A stretch of 6,180 bases of DNA from Candidatus Competibacteraceae bacterium (GTDB lineage: Bacteria > Pseudomonadota > Gammaproteobacteria > Competibacterales > Competibacteraceae): positions 1 to 6,180 of the forward strand of contig JAAUQA010000215.1 in NCBI GenBank assembly GCA_012032855.1. The letters run 5' to 3'. The notes under the pieces are model-generated. The model searched no databases. It was not told where the DNA came from and saw only the letters and a list, made by a program, of their open reading frames with translations. Each line of letters starts with the position of its first letter. Within the stretch, counting starts at the first letter, position 1. A program made the translations under genes and the position numbers. This document shows positions 6,171-6,180 of the stretch, piece after piece.

Positions 6171-6180
6171 GTGATTAATG

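Overview
The window looks like chromosomal DNA of a gammaproteobacterium with intermediate GC. The evidence is a Slt70-type soluble lytic transglycosylase of near-canonical length, a second transglycosylase with an N-terminal DUF4124-like segment (common in this class), a PsiE-family membrane protein, and consistent base and codon use throughout. No integrase, transposase, CRISPR array, tRNA or rRNA was seen. Genus cannot be read from this sequence.

Layout, left to right. (1) 2-405, plus: the 3' part of a hotdog-fold acyl-CoA thioesterase gene, broken by a one-base deletion near base 79. (2) 406-576: a non-coding gap with a long imperfect inverted repeat. The 21-pair core helix (422-442 with 544-564) has only G.U wobbles as non-Watson-Crick pairs, and only if plus-strand RNA is transcribed. 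It ends just before the next start codon, so it may be a structured leader. (3) 577-1062, plus: a PsiE-family four-helix membrane protein. (4) 1085-1435, minus: a small unrecognised two-helix membrane protein. (5) 1436-1551: a divergent control region with a LacI/PurR-like palindrome. (6) 1552-3294, plus: a 580-residue protein with a probable beta-sandwich, one canonical FHA domain, a helical spacer and a second, degenerate FHA domain. (7) 3296-5275 (or 5371), minus: Slt70-like transglycosylase. (8) 5283-5969, minus: small DUF4124-SLT transglycosylase with a clear signal peptide and Shine-Dalgarno. (9) 5970-6180: upstream control region with a perfect 9-bp dyad over a candidate promoter.

Genes 8 and 7 are in tandem and probably co-transcribed, giving two periplasmic peptidoglycan-cleaving enzymes of different architecture. 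The FHA gene meets slt tail to tail with one base between stop codons, so the transcripts probably overlap. No single new 'system' is evident. The best candidates for undescribed biology are the structured region ahead of psiE, the unusual double-FHA protein and the dyad ahead of the transglycosylase pair.
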